Shown piece by piece: positions 28,411 through 41,500 of a stretch of DNA of 64,000 bases. Location: assembly GCA_947589325.1 (NCBI GenBank), contig CANQAM010000005.1:43546-107545 (forward strand), in the 5' to 3' direction. Under the pieces are notes generated by a model. The model made no database searches and had not been told where the DNA came from. It worked only from the letters and a program-made list of their open reading frames with translations. Made by a program: the position numbers and the translations under genes. Origin of the DNA: an uncultured Bacteroidales bacterium (GTDB lineage Bacteria; Bacteroidota; Bacteroidia; Bacteroidales; UBA11471). Within the stretch, counting starts at the first letter, position 1. Every line of letters begins with the position of its first letter.

Positions 28411-30713
28411 AACGCATTTGTCTTTTGTTTTTTTCGTGGCTGCTTTTATGCGGAGTGCAGGCGGTAGAGAAAGTCGGCGAATGGGAGTTGTATGCCACTT
28501 TCCGCACGCCGAAGCAGATATGCGAAGGTAATCGCAAAGTTTTTTTCTTGGCCGACAATTCGCTTTTTTCTTACGGCAAAGACGATGAAGAGGTGCGGGA
28601 ATTGTCGCGTCTGAATATTTTGTCGGACAATAATATCGACCGTATTGCGGGAGATTTTGTGAACGATATTCTGCTCGTGATTTACACCAACGGCAATATC
28701 GATTTGGTGGATATGGCGACGGAGACGGTGTATAATATTCCTTATATAAAAAATGCGGCGTTTACCACGTCCAAAAGAATCAACGACATCACTTTCGTCG
28801 GCGATGAGGCATATATGGCGACGGATTTCGGCATCGTGGTGCTCGATGTTGTGCGCAAGGAGATAAAGGCGACTTATACATTCAACGAAAAAATATATAC
28901 GACAACCTATTGGAACGGCTATATTTATTGCATTCGGGCCGACAGGAACATGTATCGCTGCGCTGTCGATGACATTCCTTACGATGTGAATCATTGGGAA
29001 AAGCAGCGTCCTTCATATATCAATCAGATGCTGCCGGCCGGCAACCGGTTGTTGTTGCTGCACCAAGACGGAAATGCGCTACTTTTCTCCCCGGGCGAAT
29101 CGAGTATTTGGCTGCGCGCCGACGGGAAAGTGAAAAAGATAGAACCGACCCGAGATGGATTTCTTTTGCATACGCTCGATAACAAAGTCGTGCTTTATGA
29201 CTCCCAAAATCGGCTTATCGGAGAAATGTCGTTCGACGGTACCGGTTATGAATCGATAGATGTAACCTGTACCAATACCCAAAATGTTTTTTGGCTGCTC
29301 GCTGAAAACGTGGTGGCGGCGTTGAAATATGAAGAAGATTCTTTTCGGGAAGAAAAAAAACTTTCTTGCGACGGGTACCAAAAAGTGTACGATCCGTTTT
29401 CCATTACGATTGCCGGCGGGCGGGTATATGTATCGCCGGCAGGAGTTTCTTATCTGAATGATAAGCAAGATGTTGCGGGTTATATTTCGATTCTTGAAAA
29501 CGGGCAGTGGACAACGATTTATCCGCAAGATGTTCCGCATGAAAAACACCCGACGGGGACGTGGGGCAATACCTACAACGTTGTTATCGACCCGGACGAC
29601 CCCGATGTCTTTTATATAGGCACATGGTTCGAAGGGTTGTATCGGTTTAAGAACAATGCGTACGATACGCATTGGAATGATACGAACAGTCCTATCATCG
29701 ACATTGAGAAGTGGGCGTACAAGGCGGGCCGCTCGGCATTCGACAAAAGAAAGAATCTGTATGTAATAACTTATTGTACGGAGTACGGTTTGGTGATGAA
29801 GAAACGGGACGACACTTGGCTGTCGTTTCCGTATGAAGATTTGAAAAATTTGCGGAATTTGGATTATATTTTGATACCGCAGCATTCGTCGGCAATGTGG
29901 ATTGTTCGCTCGGGATACGATTCTTTCGTTTTTGCTTTCGATACGAATGGCACCGATGATATTGCCGATGACAAGATTCGCAAATTTACGGCGTTTACCG
30001 ACCAAAACGGGGAACGAATAGACGGACAGTTTTTTTACGAAATTGCAGAAGATAAGAACGGGCAGCTATGGCTGGGCACCGATCGCGGACCGGTCGTGCT
30101 GACGAATCCGGAAAAATACATGAACGGCAATTTTACGTGTACTCGCATAAAGATTGCGCGCAACGACGGCACGAATCTGGCGGATTATCTGCTGAATGAC
30201 GAAGCGATACAGACGATTGCTATCGACGGCGCCAACCGCAAATGGTTCGGTACGGCAAACTCGGGCGTCTATCTCGTGAGCGAAGACGGACAGGAAACGA
30301 TTTATCATTTTACGGCGGAAAACTCGCCGCTGCCGTCCGACAACATTTACGATATTGCGGTGCACCCCGAGACGGGAGAGGTGTTTTTTGCTACGGAAAA
30401 CGGGCTTGCCTCGTTCCGTGCTGAGGCGACCGAGCCGCAGGACGATTTTTCCGATGTATATGTTTATCCCAACCCCGTGCGCCCCGATTACGACGGCTAC
30501 ATTACCGTTACGGGCTTGCAGGAGCATTCGCTGGTGAAGATTACCGATACGGCGGGAAACCTCATTTATCAGAATTTTTCGACGGGAGGACAGCTGGTGT
30601 GGGACGGTCGTACCCGCGACGGCGGACGGCTGCACAGCGGCATTTATTTGGTCTTTGCGTCGGTGAACGACGGTAAGGAGGGTACGGTGGCGAAATTCAC
30701 CGTCGTGAGGTAA
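28407..30713 (+). CDS. porZ: PorZ-like T9SS attachment-complex protein (beta-propellers + CTD)
   Basis: Signal peptide; [59 protein letters not shown] and [28 protein letters not shown] match the PorZ N-terminal propeller pattern; C-terminal [18 protein letters not shown]...[16 protein letters not shown] overlap with rdgB stop. Confidence 0.82.
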
Positions 30714-30737
30714 TTCCGTGCGTACAGAAAGGTATAA

Positions 30738-30768
30738 AAAATCCCGCAGGCTCTGCCTGCGGGATTTT
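30738..30768. terminator. bidirectional intrinsic terminator between porZ and leuS
   Basis: Perfect 14-bp inverted repeat AAAATCCCGCAGGC/GCCTGCGGGATTTT, 3-nt loop, between convergent genes. Confidence 0.9.
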
Positions 30769-30783
30769 GTTTGTATCGGGAAT

Positions 30784-33555
30784 TTATCCGAGTACGATGT
30801 TGATTAGTTTGTCGGGGACGACGATGACTTTTCGCGGCGTCCGGCCCTCTATCCATTTGGCGGAATTGGGGTGTGCCAGCACGGCTTTTTCTATCTCCTC
30901 CCGCGGCGTGCCGACCGGAAAGTCGAGATTGAAGCGTGTTTTCCCGTTGAAAGATACAGCGTACGTTACGTTGTCTTCTTTGAGGTATTCTTCTTCATAT
31001 TCAGGCCATTCGGCATCGCATACGGAGGTGTCGCTGCCGAGTGCGTGCCACAGCTCCTCGCTCAGGTGCGGTGTGAAGGGGGCGAGCAGCACGACAATCG
31101 GTTCGAGTATCTGGCGATTGCGGCATTTCAACGCCGTGAGTTCATTGACGCATATCATGAATGCGCTCACGGAGGTGTTGTACGAGAAGTTCTCGATGTC
31201 GCCGCTTACTTTCTTGATGAGTTTGTGCAGGCTTTTCAGTTCCTCTTTCGAGGGCTTGCCGTCGGTGAGGGCGAGGCTGTCGCCGTCGAAAAAGAGGTTC
31301 CAGAGTTTTTTCAGGAAGCGGTGCACGCCGTCGATGCCGTTGGTGTCCCACGGCTTGCTTTGTTCGATAGGACCGAGGAACATCTCGTAGAGGCGCAGGG
31401 TGTCGGCGCCGTAGCGTTCCACGATGTCGTCGGGATTGACGACGTTGTACATCGACTTCGACATTTTCTCCACCGCCCAGCCGCAGATATAGCGGTCGTT
31501 TTCGAGAATGAACTCTGCGGTCTCGAATTCCGGACGCCAGTGGCGGAAGGCTTCGAGGTCGAGCACGTCGTTGCTGACGATGTTCACATCGACGTGTATG
31601 GGCGTAGTGTCGTATTGATCTTTGAGGTTGTACGATACGAAGGTGTTGGTGTCCTTGATGCGGTACACGAAGTTGGAGCGTCCCTGTATCATGCCCTGAT
31701 TGATGAGCTTCTTGAAGGGTTCTTCTTCGCAGACGATGCCCAAGTCATAGAGAAATTTGTTCCAGAAACGGCTGTAAATCAGGTGTCCGGTAGCGTGCTC
31801 GGTGCCGCCTACGTAGAGATCGACGCTGCGCCAGTAGGTGTCGGCTTCTTCCGATACGAGGGCGGCATCGTTGTGCGGGTCCATGTAGCGCAGGTAGTAA
31901 GCCGATGAGCCGGCAAAACCCGGCATCGTGCAGAGTTCGAGGGGATAGTGTTCGTCGGTTTCCCAGTTTTTTGCACGCCCCAGAGGCGGCTCGCCCTGTT
32001 CGGTCGGGAGAAATTTGTCCACACCGGGCAGGAGGAGTGGCAGGCGGCTTTCGTCGAGCATATAGGGCATATCGTCCTTGTAATATACGGGGAACGGCTC
32101 GCCCCAGTAGCGCTGGCGGCTGAATATGGCGTCGCGCAGACGGTAATTGACTTTGATGCGTCCGATGCCTTTTTCTTCGATGAAGGCTTTGGTGCGGGCT
32201 ATGGCTTCTTTCACGGTAAGTCCGTTGAGGTCGAGCCCGTTGCCGCACGAGTTTATCATGATGCCCTCTTTGGCGTCGAAGCTCTCCTGCGATACGTCGC
32301 AGCCTTCGATGAGGGGAATGATGGGCAGGTCGAAATGTTTGGCGAAAGCGTAGTCGCGGCTGTCGTGAGCCGGTACCGCCATAATGGCGCCCGTGCCGTA
32401 GCCGGCGAGTACGTAATCGCTTATCCAGATAGGTATTTCCTTGCCGTTGAGCGGATTGATGGCGTATGCGCCGGAGAATACGCCGCTGACACTGCGGTCG
32501 GCGATGCGTTCGCGTTCGGTGCGGTGCTTGATTTGTTCGAGGTAAGCCGCCACGGCGTTTTTCTGTTCGGGGGTGGTAACCTGCTGTACGTAGTCGCTTT
32601 CGGGGGCGAGTACCATGAAGGTAACGCCGAATATCGTGTCGGCGCGGGTGGTGAAGATGGTGAAGGTTACGTCGGAGCCTACGACGTGAAATTCCATTTC
32701 GGCGCCTTCGGAGCGGCCAATCCAGTTGCGCTGCGTCTCTTTGAGGGAGTCGCTCCAATCGATGGTGTCGAGTCCGTCGAGCAGGCGTTGGGCGTAAGCC
32801 GATACGCGCAGGCACCACTGGCGCATGACTTTCTGTTCTACGGGATAACCGCCGCGCACCGACACGCCTTCGCTCACTTCGTCGTTTGCGAGGACGGTGC
32901 CCAGTGCGGGACACCAGTTCACCATCGTGTCGCCGAGATAGGCGATGCGGTAGTTGAGCAATGTTTTTTGCTGCTCTTTTTCGCTCATGGCGCACCATTC
33001 GTCGGCCGTGAAGGCGAGCGTTTCGCCGCAGGCAGCGTGGAGTCCTTCGGTGCCGGAGGTTTCGAATTTTTCGATGAGGCTGTTGATAGGGAGGGCTTTT
33101 TGTTCGGCGGTGTCGTAGTAGCTGTTGAACATCTGTATGAAAGCCCACTGCGTCCATTTGTAGTATTCGGGGTCGCAGGTGCGTATTTCGCGCTCCCAGT
33201 CGAAGCAGAAGCCTATTTTATCGAGCTGCTCGCGGTAGCGGGCGATGTTTTTTTCGGTGGTAACGGCGGGGTGCTGACCCGTCTGTATGGCATATTGTTC
33301 GGCGGGCAGACCGTAGGCGTCGTACCCCATGGGGTGCAGCACGTTGAAACCTTTCAGCCGCTTGTAGCGGGCGTAGATGTCCGAGGCGATGTAGCCGAGC
33401 GGGTGGCCGACGTGCAGGCCGGCTCCCGACGGATAGGGGAACATATCCAGTACGTAATATTTGGGTTTGTCGGCATCTTCCGTAACGCGGTAGGTATGCT
33501 GTTCTTTCCAGTACTGCTGCCACTTCTTCTCGATTTCTCTGAAATTGTATTCCAT
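30784..33555 (-). CDS. leuS: leucyl-tRNA synthetase
   Basis: [36 protein letters not shown] (HIGH), [13 protein letters not shown] (KMSKS). ORF track start at 34614 is an upstream extension; ATG taken at 33555. Confidence 0.97.
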   Translation of the reverse strand: MEYNFREIEKKWQQYWKEQHTYRVTEDADKPKYYVLDMFPYPSGAGLHVGHPLGYIASDIYARYKRLKGFNVLHPMGYDAYGLPAEQYAIQTGQHPAVTTEKNIARYREQLDKIGFCFDWEREIRTCDPEYYKWTQWAFIQMFNSYYDTAEQKALPINSLIEKFETSGTEGLHAACGETLAFTADEWCAMSEKEQQKTLLNYRIAYLGDTMVNWCPALGTVLANDEVSEGVSVRGGYPVEQKVMRQWCLRVSAYAQRLLDGLDTIDWSDSLKETQRNWIGRSEGAEMEFHVVGSDVTFTIFTTRADTIFGVTFMVLAPESDYVQQVTTPEQKNAVAAYLEQIKHRTERERIADRSVSGVFSGAYAINPLNGKEIPIWISDYVLAGYGTGAIMAVPAHDSRDYAFAKHFDLPIIPLIEGCDVSQESFDAKEGIMINSCGNGLDLNGLTVKEAIARTKAFIEEKGIGRIKVNYRLRDAIFSRQRYWGEPFPVYYKDDMPYMLDESRLPLLLPGVDKFLPTEQGEPPLGRAKNWETDEHYPLELCTMPGFAGSSAYYLRYMDPHNDAALVSEEADTYWRSVDLYVGGTEHATGHLIYSRFWNKFLYDLGIVCEEEPFKKLINQGMIQGRSNFVYRIKDTNTFVSYNLKDQYDTTPIHVDVNIVSNDVLDLEAFRHWRPEFETAEFILENDRYICGWAVEKMSKSMYNVVNPDDIVERYGADTLRLYEMFLGPIEQSKPWDTNGIDGVHRFLKKLWNLFFDGDSLALTDGKPSKEELKSLHKLIKKVSGDIENFSYNTSVSAFMICVNELTALKCRNRQILEPIVVLLAPFTPHLSEELWHALGSDTSVCDAEWPEYEEEYLKEDNVTYAVSFNGKTRFNLDFPVGTPREEIEKAVLAHPNSAKWIEGRTPRKVIVVPDKLINIVLG

Positions 33556-33580
33556 CGTTTTGCGATTTTGAAATGTCCGG

Positions 33581-33588
33581 CAAAAGTA
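33581..33588 (-). promoter_or_regulatory. -7 box TACTTTTG upstream of leuS
   Basis: CAAAAGTA on + strand, ~26 bp upstream of the start. Confidence 0.6.
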
Positions 33589-33746
33589 ATAAAAAAACCG
33601 ATACGGCGATTTCTCCGGCGGAATTATCGCACGGGAAAATTTTTGCGCCTGCCCGTGCTTTCGGCATCGCCGGAAACACGGAAGCGGAAAAGGGCGAGAA
33701 CGAAACCGGCTTTTATTACCGATTTGGAGATTCGGGAAAAAAGGTG

Positions 33747-33754
33747 TATCTTTG
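33747..33754 (+). promoter_or_regulatory. -7 box TATCTTTG upstream of GH43 gene
   Basis: TAnnTTTG match ~18-21 bp upstream of the start. Confidence 0.5.
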
Positions 33755-33771
33755 GATAAAAGATACGCGAA

Positions 33772-35316
33772 GTGATGAAACGAACATTTTTTCTTCTGTT
33801 GTGGGCGGTGTGCCTGTCGTGTGCGGCACAATCGCCGATGTGGGGCGACCAAGGCAACGGTACGTACGCGAATCCGATACTGAATGCCGACTACTCCGAC
33901 CCCGATGTGATACGGGTGGGCGACAAATATTATATGGTGTGCTCGGACTTCCACTATATCGGCATGCCGGTGCTGGAATCGGACGACATGGTGAACTGGA
34001 CTATCGTAGGGCAGGTGTACGACCGCTTCGATTTCGAAGGCTGGGACGACAACCGCCGCTTCGCCGGAGGTTCGTGGGCGCCCGCTATACGTTACCACGA
34101 CGGGCGTTTCTGGGTGTTTTTCTGCACGCCGCACGAGGGACTGTTCATGAGCAGCGCCTCCGTCCCGCGTGGAGAGTGGTCTCCGCTGCATCGGGTGAAG
34201 GCTGTGGAGAAATGGGAAGACCCGTGCCCCTTTTGGGACGACGACGGACAGGCTTATCTCGGCCGCAGCCGGCACGGCGCGGGGCCTATCATCATACACA
34301 AAATGAGTTCCGACGGCACACGGCTGCTCGACGACGGCGTTACGGTATATACGGGTCCGGTGGCGGAAGGCACTAAAATATACAAACGCAACGGCTATTA
34401 TTATATATGTATTCCCGAAGGAGGCGTGGAAACGGGTTGGCAGACGCTGCTGCGCTCGCGCAGCATTTACGGCCCTTACGAAAAGCGTGTGGTGCTCGAA
34501 CAGGGCAGCACGATGGTGAACGGTCCGCATCAGGGGGCGCTGGTCGATACGCCCGACGACGAATGGTGGTTTTATCATTTCCAGTTCGTGGAGCCGATAG
34601 GGCGGGTGGTGCACTTGCAGCCGGCCCGCTGGTTAGACGACGGGTGGCTCGCTATCGGCGCCGACCAAGATATGAACGGCATCGGCGAACCGGTAACGGT
34701 GTGGACGAAGCCGCACACAGGCAAGTCGTCGGCGCCGACACTGCCGCAGACAAGCGACGACTTCGACGGCTCGACGCTCGGCGTACAATGGCAGTATAAC
34801 CATAATCCCGTGCCGCAGGCGGTCTCGCTGTCGGCTCGGAAAGGGTGGCTGCGCCTCGACGCCCTGCAAGCCGATTGTTTGAAGATGTCGCATAACATGC
34901 TTACGCAGAAAACGATGGGTTACCACTCCGAAGCGACGACACGCCTCGATGTTTCGCGCCTGAGCGAGGGGCAGCGCGCCGGTCTGCTGTGCAGCGGCAA
35001 CCTGTTCAACGGCGTGGGCGTGATGCGCGAAAACGGCAAAAACTATTTCTATATAGAGAAGAACGGAGAAACGGAACGCCTGCAACCGGTGAAGGGAAAG
35101 ACGGTATATTTGCGCGCCGTCATCGACTATCCCGCCAATGAACACCGTTTGCTGTACAGCACCGACGGCAAACATTTTGTGTCGGCGGGCGAGCCGTATG
35201 CGTTGAAATTCGGAAGCTGGAAAGGCACGCGCGTGGGGCTTTATTCGTATAGTACGACGGGCGACGGCGGCAGCGCCGATTTCGATTACTTCACCTACGC
35301 GGTCGATGACAAATAG
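33772..35316 (+). CDS. glycoside hydrolase family 43 protein (beta-xylosidase/arabinosidase type)
   Basis: [45 protein letters not shown]; later [18 protein letters not shown]-terminal lectin-like domain. Confidence 0.92.
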   Translation: MMKRTFFLLLWAVCLSCAAQSPMWGDQGNGTYANPILNADYSDPDVIRVGDKYYMVCSDFHYIGMPVLESDDMVNWTIVGQVYDRFDFEGWDDNRRFAGGSWAPAIRYHDGRFWVFFCTPHEGLFMSSASVPRGEWSPLHRVKAVEKWEDPCPFWDDDGQAYLGRSRHGAGPIIIHKMSSDGTRLLDDGVTVYTGPVAEGTKIYKRNGYYYICIPEGGVETGWQTLLRSRSIYGPYEKRVVLEQGSTMVNGPHQGALVDTPDDEWWFYHFQFVEPIGRVVHLQPARWLDDGWLAIGADQDMNGIGEPVTVWTKPHTGKSSAPTLPQTSDDFDGSTLGVQWQYNHNPVPQAVSLSARKGWLRLDALQADCLKMSHNMLTQKTMGYHSEATTRLDVSRLSEGQRAGLLCSGNLFNGVGVMRENGKNYFYIEKNGETERLQPVKGKTVYLRAVIDYPANEHRLLYSTDGKHFVSAGEPYALKFGSWKGTRVGLYSYSTTGDGGSADFDYFTYAVDDK

Positions 35317-35405
35317 GTGGTAATGTCCGCCCGCAGCGGAAACGGAAATGCGCCGGAGTGAAAAATTTTTTTCGCCGGAGTGTTGCAGAATTGAAAATAA
35401 GGCAT

Positions 35406-35413
35406 TACTTTTG
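35406..35413 (+). promoter_or_regulatory. -7 box TACTTTTG of second tRNA-Asn promoter
   Basis: TTG 20 nt upstream; same architecture as at 525-532. Confidence 0.7.
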
Positions 35414-35438
35414 CCCTGCATTTTTAGGAATGCTACCT

Positions 35439-35512
35439 TCTTCAGTAGCTCAGTCGGTTAGAGCATCTGACTGTTAATCAGAGGGTCGTAGGTTCAAGTC
35501 CTACCTGAAGAG
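35439..35512 (+). tRNA. tRNA-Asn (GTT)
   Basis: Sequence identical to the minus-strand copy at 426-499. Confidence 0.96.
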
Positions 35513-35517
35513 CGATG

Positions 35518-35551
35518 AAAGCGGCTCGACTGTCAAAGGTCGTGCCGCTTT
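35518..35551 (+). terminator. intrinsic terminator of tRNA-Asn
   Basis: AAAGCGGCtCGAC / GTCGtGCCGCTTT stem with one mismatch, followed by TTGTTTTGT. Confidence 0.7.
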
Positions 35552-35572
35552 TGTTTTGTCTTGGCGGGGGTA

Positions 35573-38500
35573 TCAACGGGCAAGGTCGAGCTTGATGCTG
35601 ACGCCGATGTCGCTGTTGAGCATGGGGTAGCTGCTCGACGAAATGAGCGGCGTGGTGATTTGCAGGTCGTAATAGGCTTCGAGAGAGATGTAGCGGCTTA
35701 CCTTGTATTCGGCGGAGTATTTCATGGCAATCGCCTTGTTGCCGGCGGTGGCTTGGGTATAGTTCTGTTCGATGCGGCGAATGAGCGAGTGGGTCTTTTT
35801 GAAAGAGAAGTCGCCGCGCAGGTTGATGTCGTTGCTGAATGTGCCCTGCTTGCCTCCCTTACCTTTGGAAAAGCCTTTCAGGTTGGTAATTTTGTAGCCG
35901 ACGCCTATGGTAAAGTCTTGCGTAACGGCTTCGACGAGCTGCACGGCCGAAATGCTCAAATTGAGGTTGCGGGTATTTTTGTAGGAGAGGCTGCCCGAAA
36001 TGTTGTTCGTTGTCGTGAAATCGACGCCCAGCAGCGGAGAGAAGCTCTCGGTTATATTGACGGAAGAGATGTCGAAAGGCGAGGAGGGTACGGGAAGCCC
36101 CGTTTGCGAATCTTTGACGAACCCTTTGTTGCCGCCGATGCCTTCCCAATTGAGGAATGAAGAGAAGCTGCTTACGTTGTAGGTGCATTTGTAAGCGTGC
36201 GACAAAATGAAACTCTTGAAAATTTTCTGCATTTTTTTCAATTTCGCCAGTCCGTCGTAAGTGATTTTCCAATTCGGAATCAGGCATTTCCACGACGGGA
36301 ATGCCGACAGCTCCACCTTATCGGCGCTCTTGCTGGTGTAGGCGGCGATGAATGCGGGAATCAATACGTCCGCCGAACTTGGATTGACACCGCCGTTAGC
36401 CGCATTGTACGGCTGTCCGGCAAGGTGAGCCTGTTCGGTGAAATCGGTGAAAGGATAGCGAGTGTTGCGGTATTCGTTTTCGAGTCGCTGCGTAATGATT
36501 TTTCGGTTTTCGAGGAGGCGGTCGAATGCTTCGGAGCGGTAGCCGTTGTCGGGCGAGAGCCGCCGCATCGATGTGGCAATGGCTGCGTGCGTCATGGTGA
36601 AGCTGCCTCCCTGTATCGCGGGCATGTCGTCGTACATGAAATAAATTTGGTTGTTGCGGCTGTGGCTTCGTGTGATGTTGAGCGTTATTTTGAGGCTTTT
36701 TACGGGCTCCAGCACGATGTCGGCTTTCAGGTCGTTGGTCGTGTTGTGTATAGCGGGGCTGACGAGCGACGAGTCTTGGGTCAGAAGCCAATTTCGCTCC
36801 ACCGATTTGCGTATGAAGTCGGTGCCTACGGTGGCGAAAGCGAATCCCAGTCCGGGCGCAAATGTGCTGTAATCGTTCGACTGTCCGAATATGGCGCCGA
36901 TAGTCGGCTCGAACGAGGGCAGTGTCATGGCTCGGGTGTTGCTGTACTGCACGCTGACACTGCGCAGCATCATGGCAAACCGAGTGGCATACTGCCCGAA
37001 TTTGTACCACTTGTTATCGTCCTTTCTCTTTCCGGGCAGTACGGTAACGGTGATCCGTTCGCTGCCCCGATTTTCGATGCAAATGGTGTTGGCATCGACG
37101 ACTTTGTATTTGATAGGGAATTTTTCCCGATTGCGAGTGGCGGTTACGAGCGGTTTTTTGCTGCCGAGGTTGTGGCGGAGTATCGTTGTCGTATCGCGGT
37201 TTAGGGAGATTGCTTTTTGGAACCGGTCGTTTTGTTTTTGCTGTGTCCGGCCGCTCCGACCGCTGCTTGCAAATTTTTGATTGACGGTTTTGAGGTATTT
37301 CGATTTGTTGTAAAGCGTTTCGAAATTGAAGCGTCCCGATACGGAAAGTCGGCCTTGGTTGCTGATGTTGTTGCCCACATGAGTGGAGTCGTCGATGACG
37401 GCGCCGTGCTCCCAGTTGTAGCTGGCGTTGTAGCTGGCGGAAAGGGTTATCCAGTTGAACGCCGGCATGACGTTGAGCGGCACGTTGAAGGTAGCGCTGA
37501 AATTCTGTTGGTAGTCCCACGGTGTGCCGAAGTGGCGCAGGCTGTTTTTCAACGAATCTTTCCATAGGGTGTATTCATCGGCAAAGAGGCGTTTGTTTAC
37601 AGCGCCGGGCAGCTCTTCTACGCGGGCATTGGTGCCGGTGGAGAGGTTCATGGAGAGGCTTTCTATCAAATTCCACTGTATGGAGAATTGCCGGTCCCAC
37701 AGGAAACTTTTGCTGACCGATACGGGCAGCACGATGTCGTCGTTGTCGATGCTGCGCAGCTGCTGTTCGTAGTAGTAGCGCGACATGCTCGTGCCGAAAG
37801 AGATGTTGTTAGGCAGGTAGTTGATGCCGAGTTTCTTTACGATAGCGAGCCGTTTCGAGGTCGATTTTATTTTCCCGAACGGTTTCCATGCCTTGAATAT
37901 GGGAGAATAGCTGTAAACGATGCTGCCGTTGTAGGTATTGGTGTTTTCGTAAGCGGTGGTGGGGTCGTTTTCGTGCTGTTTGTTCTGCGAGTAACTGAAC
38001 GTGAAGTTGCCCGGGTCGTAAGGCATCGGATTTTTGCTTTTTATATCGACTTTGAATCCGGAGATACTGAAACTCTTGTTCGTCGATTGCGTAACCGCCA
38101 GCCGCTTGATGGAGTCGCGCTCGGCATTGTCGATAGCGGCGGCGAGGGCATCGGAAAATTTGATGTCCTGATCGAGCGGGTTGTATTTTGGCAGCGTTTT
38201 TTCCATCGAGTAGGAGTAGTAAACGGGTGCTTTGATTTTTGCTTTTTCCCCGAAAAAGCGTCCGACATCGACCATGGCGGCGAAGTTGTATTGGTAGAGG
38301 TCGTCGAGCCGGCGGTCGTTCAGGCTTTGGTCTATGCCGCCGAATCCGGTCGTTTCCACCTGCCCGCTCATATTGAGAGACCCGATGTCGGAAACGGCGA
38401 GGTTCAAGCTCCCTTTGGCAGCCCAGCCGCCCTCTTCGTTAAAGCCTTTCAAGCGCAGTTCGTTAATCCACACGGTAATGTCTTTTGGCCGGCCGGAATT

Positions 38501-41500
38501 GTTGCGCACGCCGATGAGAATGGTTTTTACATTCGACAGCGAGGGGTTGCCCATTACGGTGATTTTGTTGGTGGGTTTGTCGGGGTCGTAACCCGAGTAG
38601 GCGACGGTGGTATTGACGTCGGTGCCGGTCTTTCGGACGGCATTGCGCTCCTGTTTCAGGTTGGTCAGCAATTCGAGCGGAAAATCGAAGGTGTTGGATT
38701 CGGGCCAGACGATTTCGCGGTCGGAGGAGCTGTATGTGTTGTAGTGTCCGTGCGGGGTGAGACGCAGCGGAATTTCGTATTCGTAATAGTTGTTGCAGTA
38801 GTCCGACCCCAGCCGAATGAATACGGAGAGTTCGCCGTTTTTCAAATCGCTGTTGTCGTCGATGAGTTTTTCGGCGTGGACGAACATTTCGAGCCGCTTG
38901 TAGTTGCGCATATCCGTGCCGGAGCTTTTGTATATGGCGCGGGCGTTTTTCGATGGCAGGTTTCTGATGGATAGCGATACGGATTGCTCGTTGAGCTGCG
39001 TAATCTGCGACTGGTCGGGCGAGATGATGCGTGAAATACCGGGAGGGAGCACGTAATTGACGGGTGTCTGACCGGCATTTTCTTCGATGTTTACGACGGA
39101 GACGTCGAGGTCGCCTTCGGCGGGAGCGTTGCTGTTTCCGGAGATGTCGGAGTGCAGTTTGTATTCATAGGTGCGCCATTCGCCGCGCACGAGTTCGAGG
39201 GTGGCGAAACGCAGGTGTGTTTCTTTGTTGAAGCCTGTGAGGAATATGCGGGCGAAACGAATGCTCGAAAAGTCTTGTATCGAACCGACGGTTTTGCGCG
39301 GTTCGTGGTTGGCGTTTTCACTGTTGTCGCGGAGGGGTATTTTGAATTGGTACCACCGCACGGTCGAGGTCGTTCCGTTGCGCAGAATCACCGGTACGGC
39401 GTGCATGTCGGTGATGTAGTTGCTCCCCACTTGCAGGGCTTCGGGGGTGATTTTTACGGCATATTCAAAATAGCGTTCGTATTCGTCGAGCGTGTTGTCC
39501 TGATTGATGTCTTCGACGTCGGGAACGCTGCGTGCCGACTGGTAATAGCGGTCGCCGGCTTCCTGCGCGGAAAGCGAATTGCCTTCGGTGTTGTTGTAAT
39601 ATTTGTAGCGTCCCAGAATGTCGGTTTCATTCCGGTTGTAGTCTTCACCGAGAAAATATTGGTAATTGTCGCCGGCAGGGTCGTTGAGGGGCGAATGGGG
39701 GTCTTCCTCCATACGGGCAACGGCCTCTGGTGAGAGGCGCGAGCGCAGCATTTCCACGTATGTCCGGTATGAAGAAAAGATGTGTTCGTCGTTGTTGGAA
39801 AGTCCGTCGAGGCCGACATCTTGCCGCACGCGGGCGTTGTTGCCGTTGTCGAAAGCATAGGTGAGCGACTGTTGCCGCGATACGTGTCCCCATACGGTAG
39901 AGGAGAGGTAGGAAGTGTCGTTGTTAATGGGCAGTCCGTTTTCGTAGGATTTCATGCCGTCTTTGAGAATGTCTTCCGACACGTCGCCGAAGTCGAAGTA
40001 GAGCATGCCGCCTTTGTTGGAGCCGTCGTCGTTGTAGAGGAAGGGGTCCATCAGCCAGAATTGCAGGTATTCGATGTTGGAGTTGTCGAAGTCGGTTACG
40101 TCCATTTTGCGCATCATGCCGCCCCAACGTTTTTCGGGATTGGCGAGTTTGCCGTTTTTGTCGATGTTTTCGGCGTCGAGGTTGTAGGGGCCGCGCTCTT
40201 CGGGGTAGTACGACACGTTGAGCACTTGCATGACGGACGATTCGCCGTAGTTGAGTTCTTTGTTGGGGAACACTTCGGTATATTCGATTTCGCGCATGTA
40301 GTGGTTGGAGAGCTGGTCGAGGTCGTTTTTGATGTGGGCTGGCGTGGCAGAGGAGTTGCGGGCGGTAAAGAGCCGGTCGATGTAGTACCATGCCAGCAGG
40401 GCCCGGTTTTTGCCGTAGTCGATGTTGTTCGAAAAAGCCGATTCCGTAAAAAGCGAAGGTGTGGCAGAGAGGTTCCAAGCGTAGGGGGTGCGTATGTCGA
40501 TAGTGGTTTGCGAGCCTTCGAAGTCGTCGAGGTAGGAAGTGGTTTTGGCGTTCTTTTTTTCGTTGGGAATCAGTTGGGCGAACTCCGCTGCGAACGACAG
40601 CCGCGAGGGGGCGGTGGCGGTTACGGTAGGTATTTTGTTGAGCCACGAGGTAAGCCACTGAAATTCGGTATTGTAAGAGGTGTTTATGCCCCATAGCGTG
40701 TTGTTGAGCACTTCGTCGCCGAAATTGATTTTTTCGGTGAGGGCTTTTTCTTTCATGTGCATAAGGGTAAACCCTACGTTGAAATTTTTGCTGAACGCAT
40801 AATTCAAGTCCAACCCGAACAACGCTTTCCGTTGCATGCTAAGGCTTTGGCTTTCGAGGGAGACATCGATTTTCGTTCCGGAGTCGATGTAGCTTTGATT
40901 GAGAATCGTTACGACGCCCATGTTGTAATCGACGGTGTAATCGACGTTTTCGACGAGGGGTAGTCCGGCGGCGGACACCCTTACCGAGCCGCGCGGTATG
41001 TTGAAGGCGTTAAGGTGTATTTCCGAGCTGTTCGACGATTTGTATTCGCCTTTGAAGATGAATTTGTTTTTATCGGCGAATTGTTTGGCGATGGTCAGGG
41101 TCGAGTCGTAGAGTTCCTGATAGACGTAGCGGTCGGCCTCCGGTGTTCCGATAGCATTGCGCAGGTACGAGCCGAAAGGCTCTACCGACGGGAAGATGAT
41201 GCGTCCGGTGGCGGGCAGTACGGTAAATCCCGATACGTAGTCGAATACGCCGTCGGAGTGGGTTTCCTGATTGTTGTCGAGGCGGTCGAGGTTCATCACC
41301 TGCAACAGCGTTTTTTCCCGAATCTCGCCGACGGGCAGGTAGGCGGTATTCGTACCGGCGGTGTCGTTCTGGTAATAAATGTTGAACCGGAAGTTTTCTT
41401 TTTGTATCTGGTAGGCGCCGAGTGCATAGACGTTTTTCATCATCAGCCTCCAAATGGGCTTTTTGTTGGTAATGGTCGGCCCTTTCAGCATTTTTACGTA

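Noticed and set aside
31948-33759. 603-aa plus-strand ORF antisense to leuS
   Set aside because: Shadow ORF opposite leuS; no domain signature.
33556-34614. N-terminal extension of LeuS in the ORF track (to 34614)
   Set aside because: LeuS homology starts at [12 protein letters not shown] (33555); the extension runs antisense through the GH43 gene and includes the leuS promoter region.
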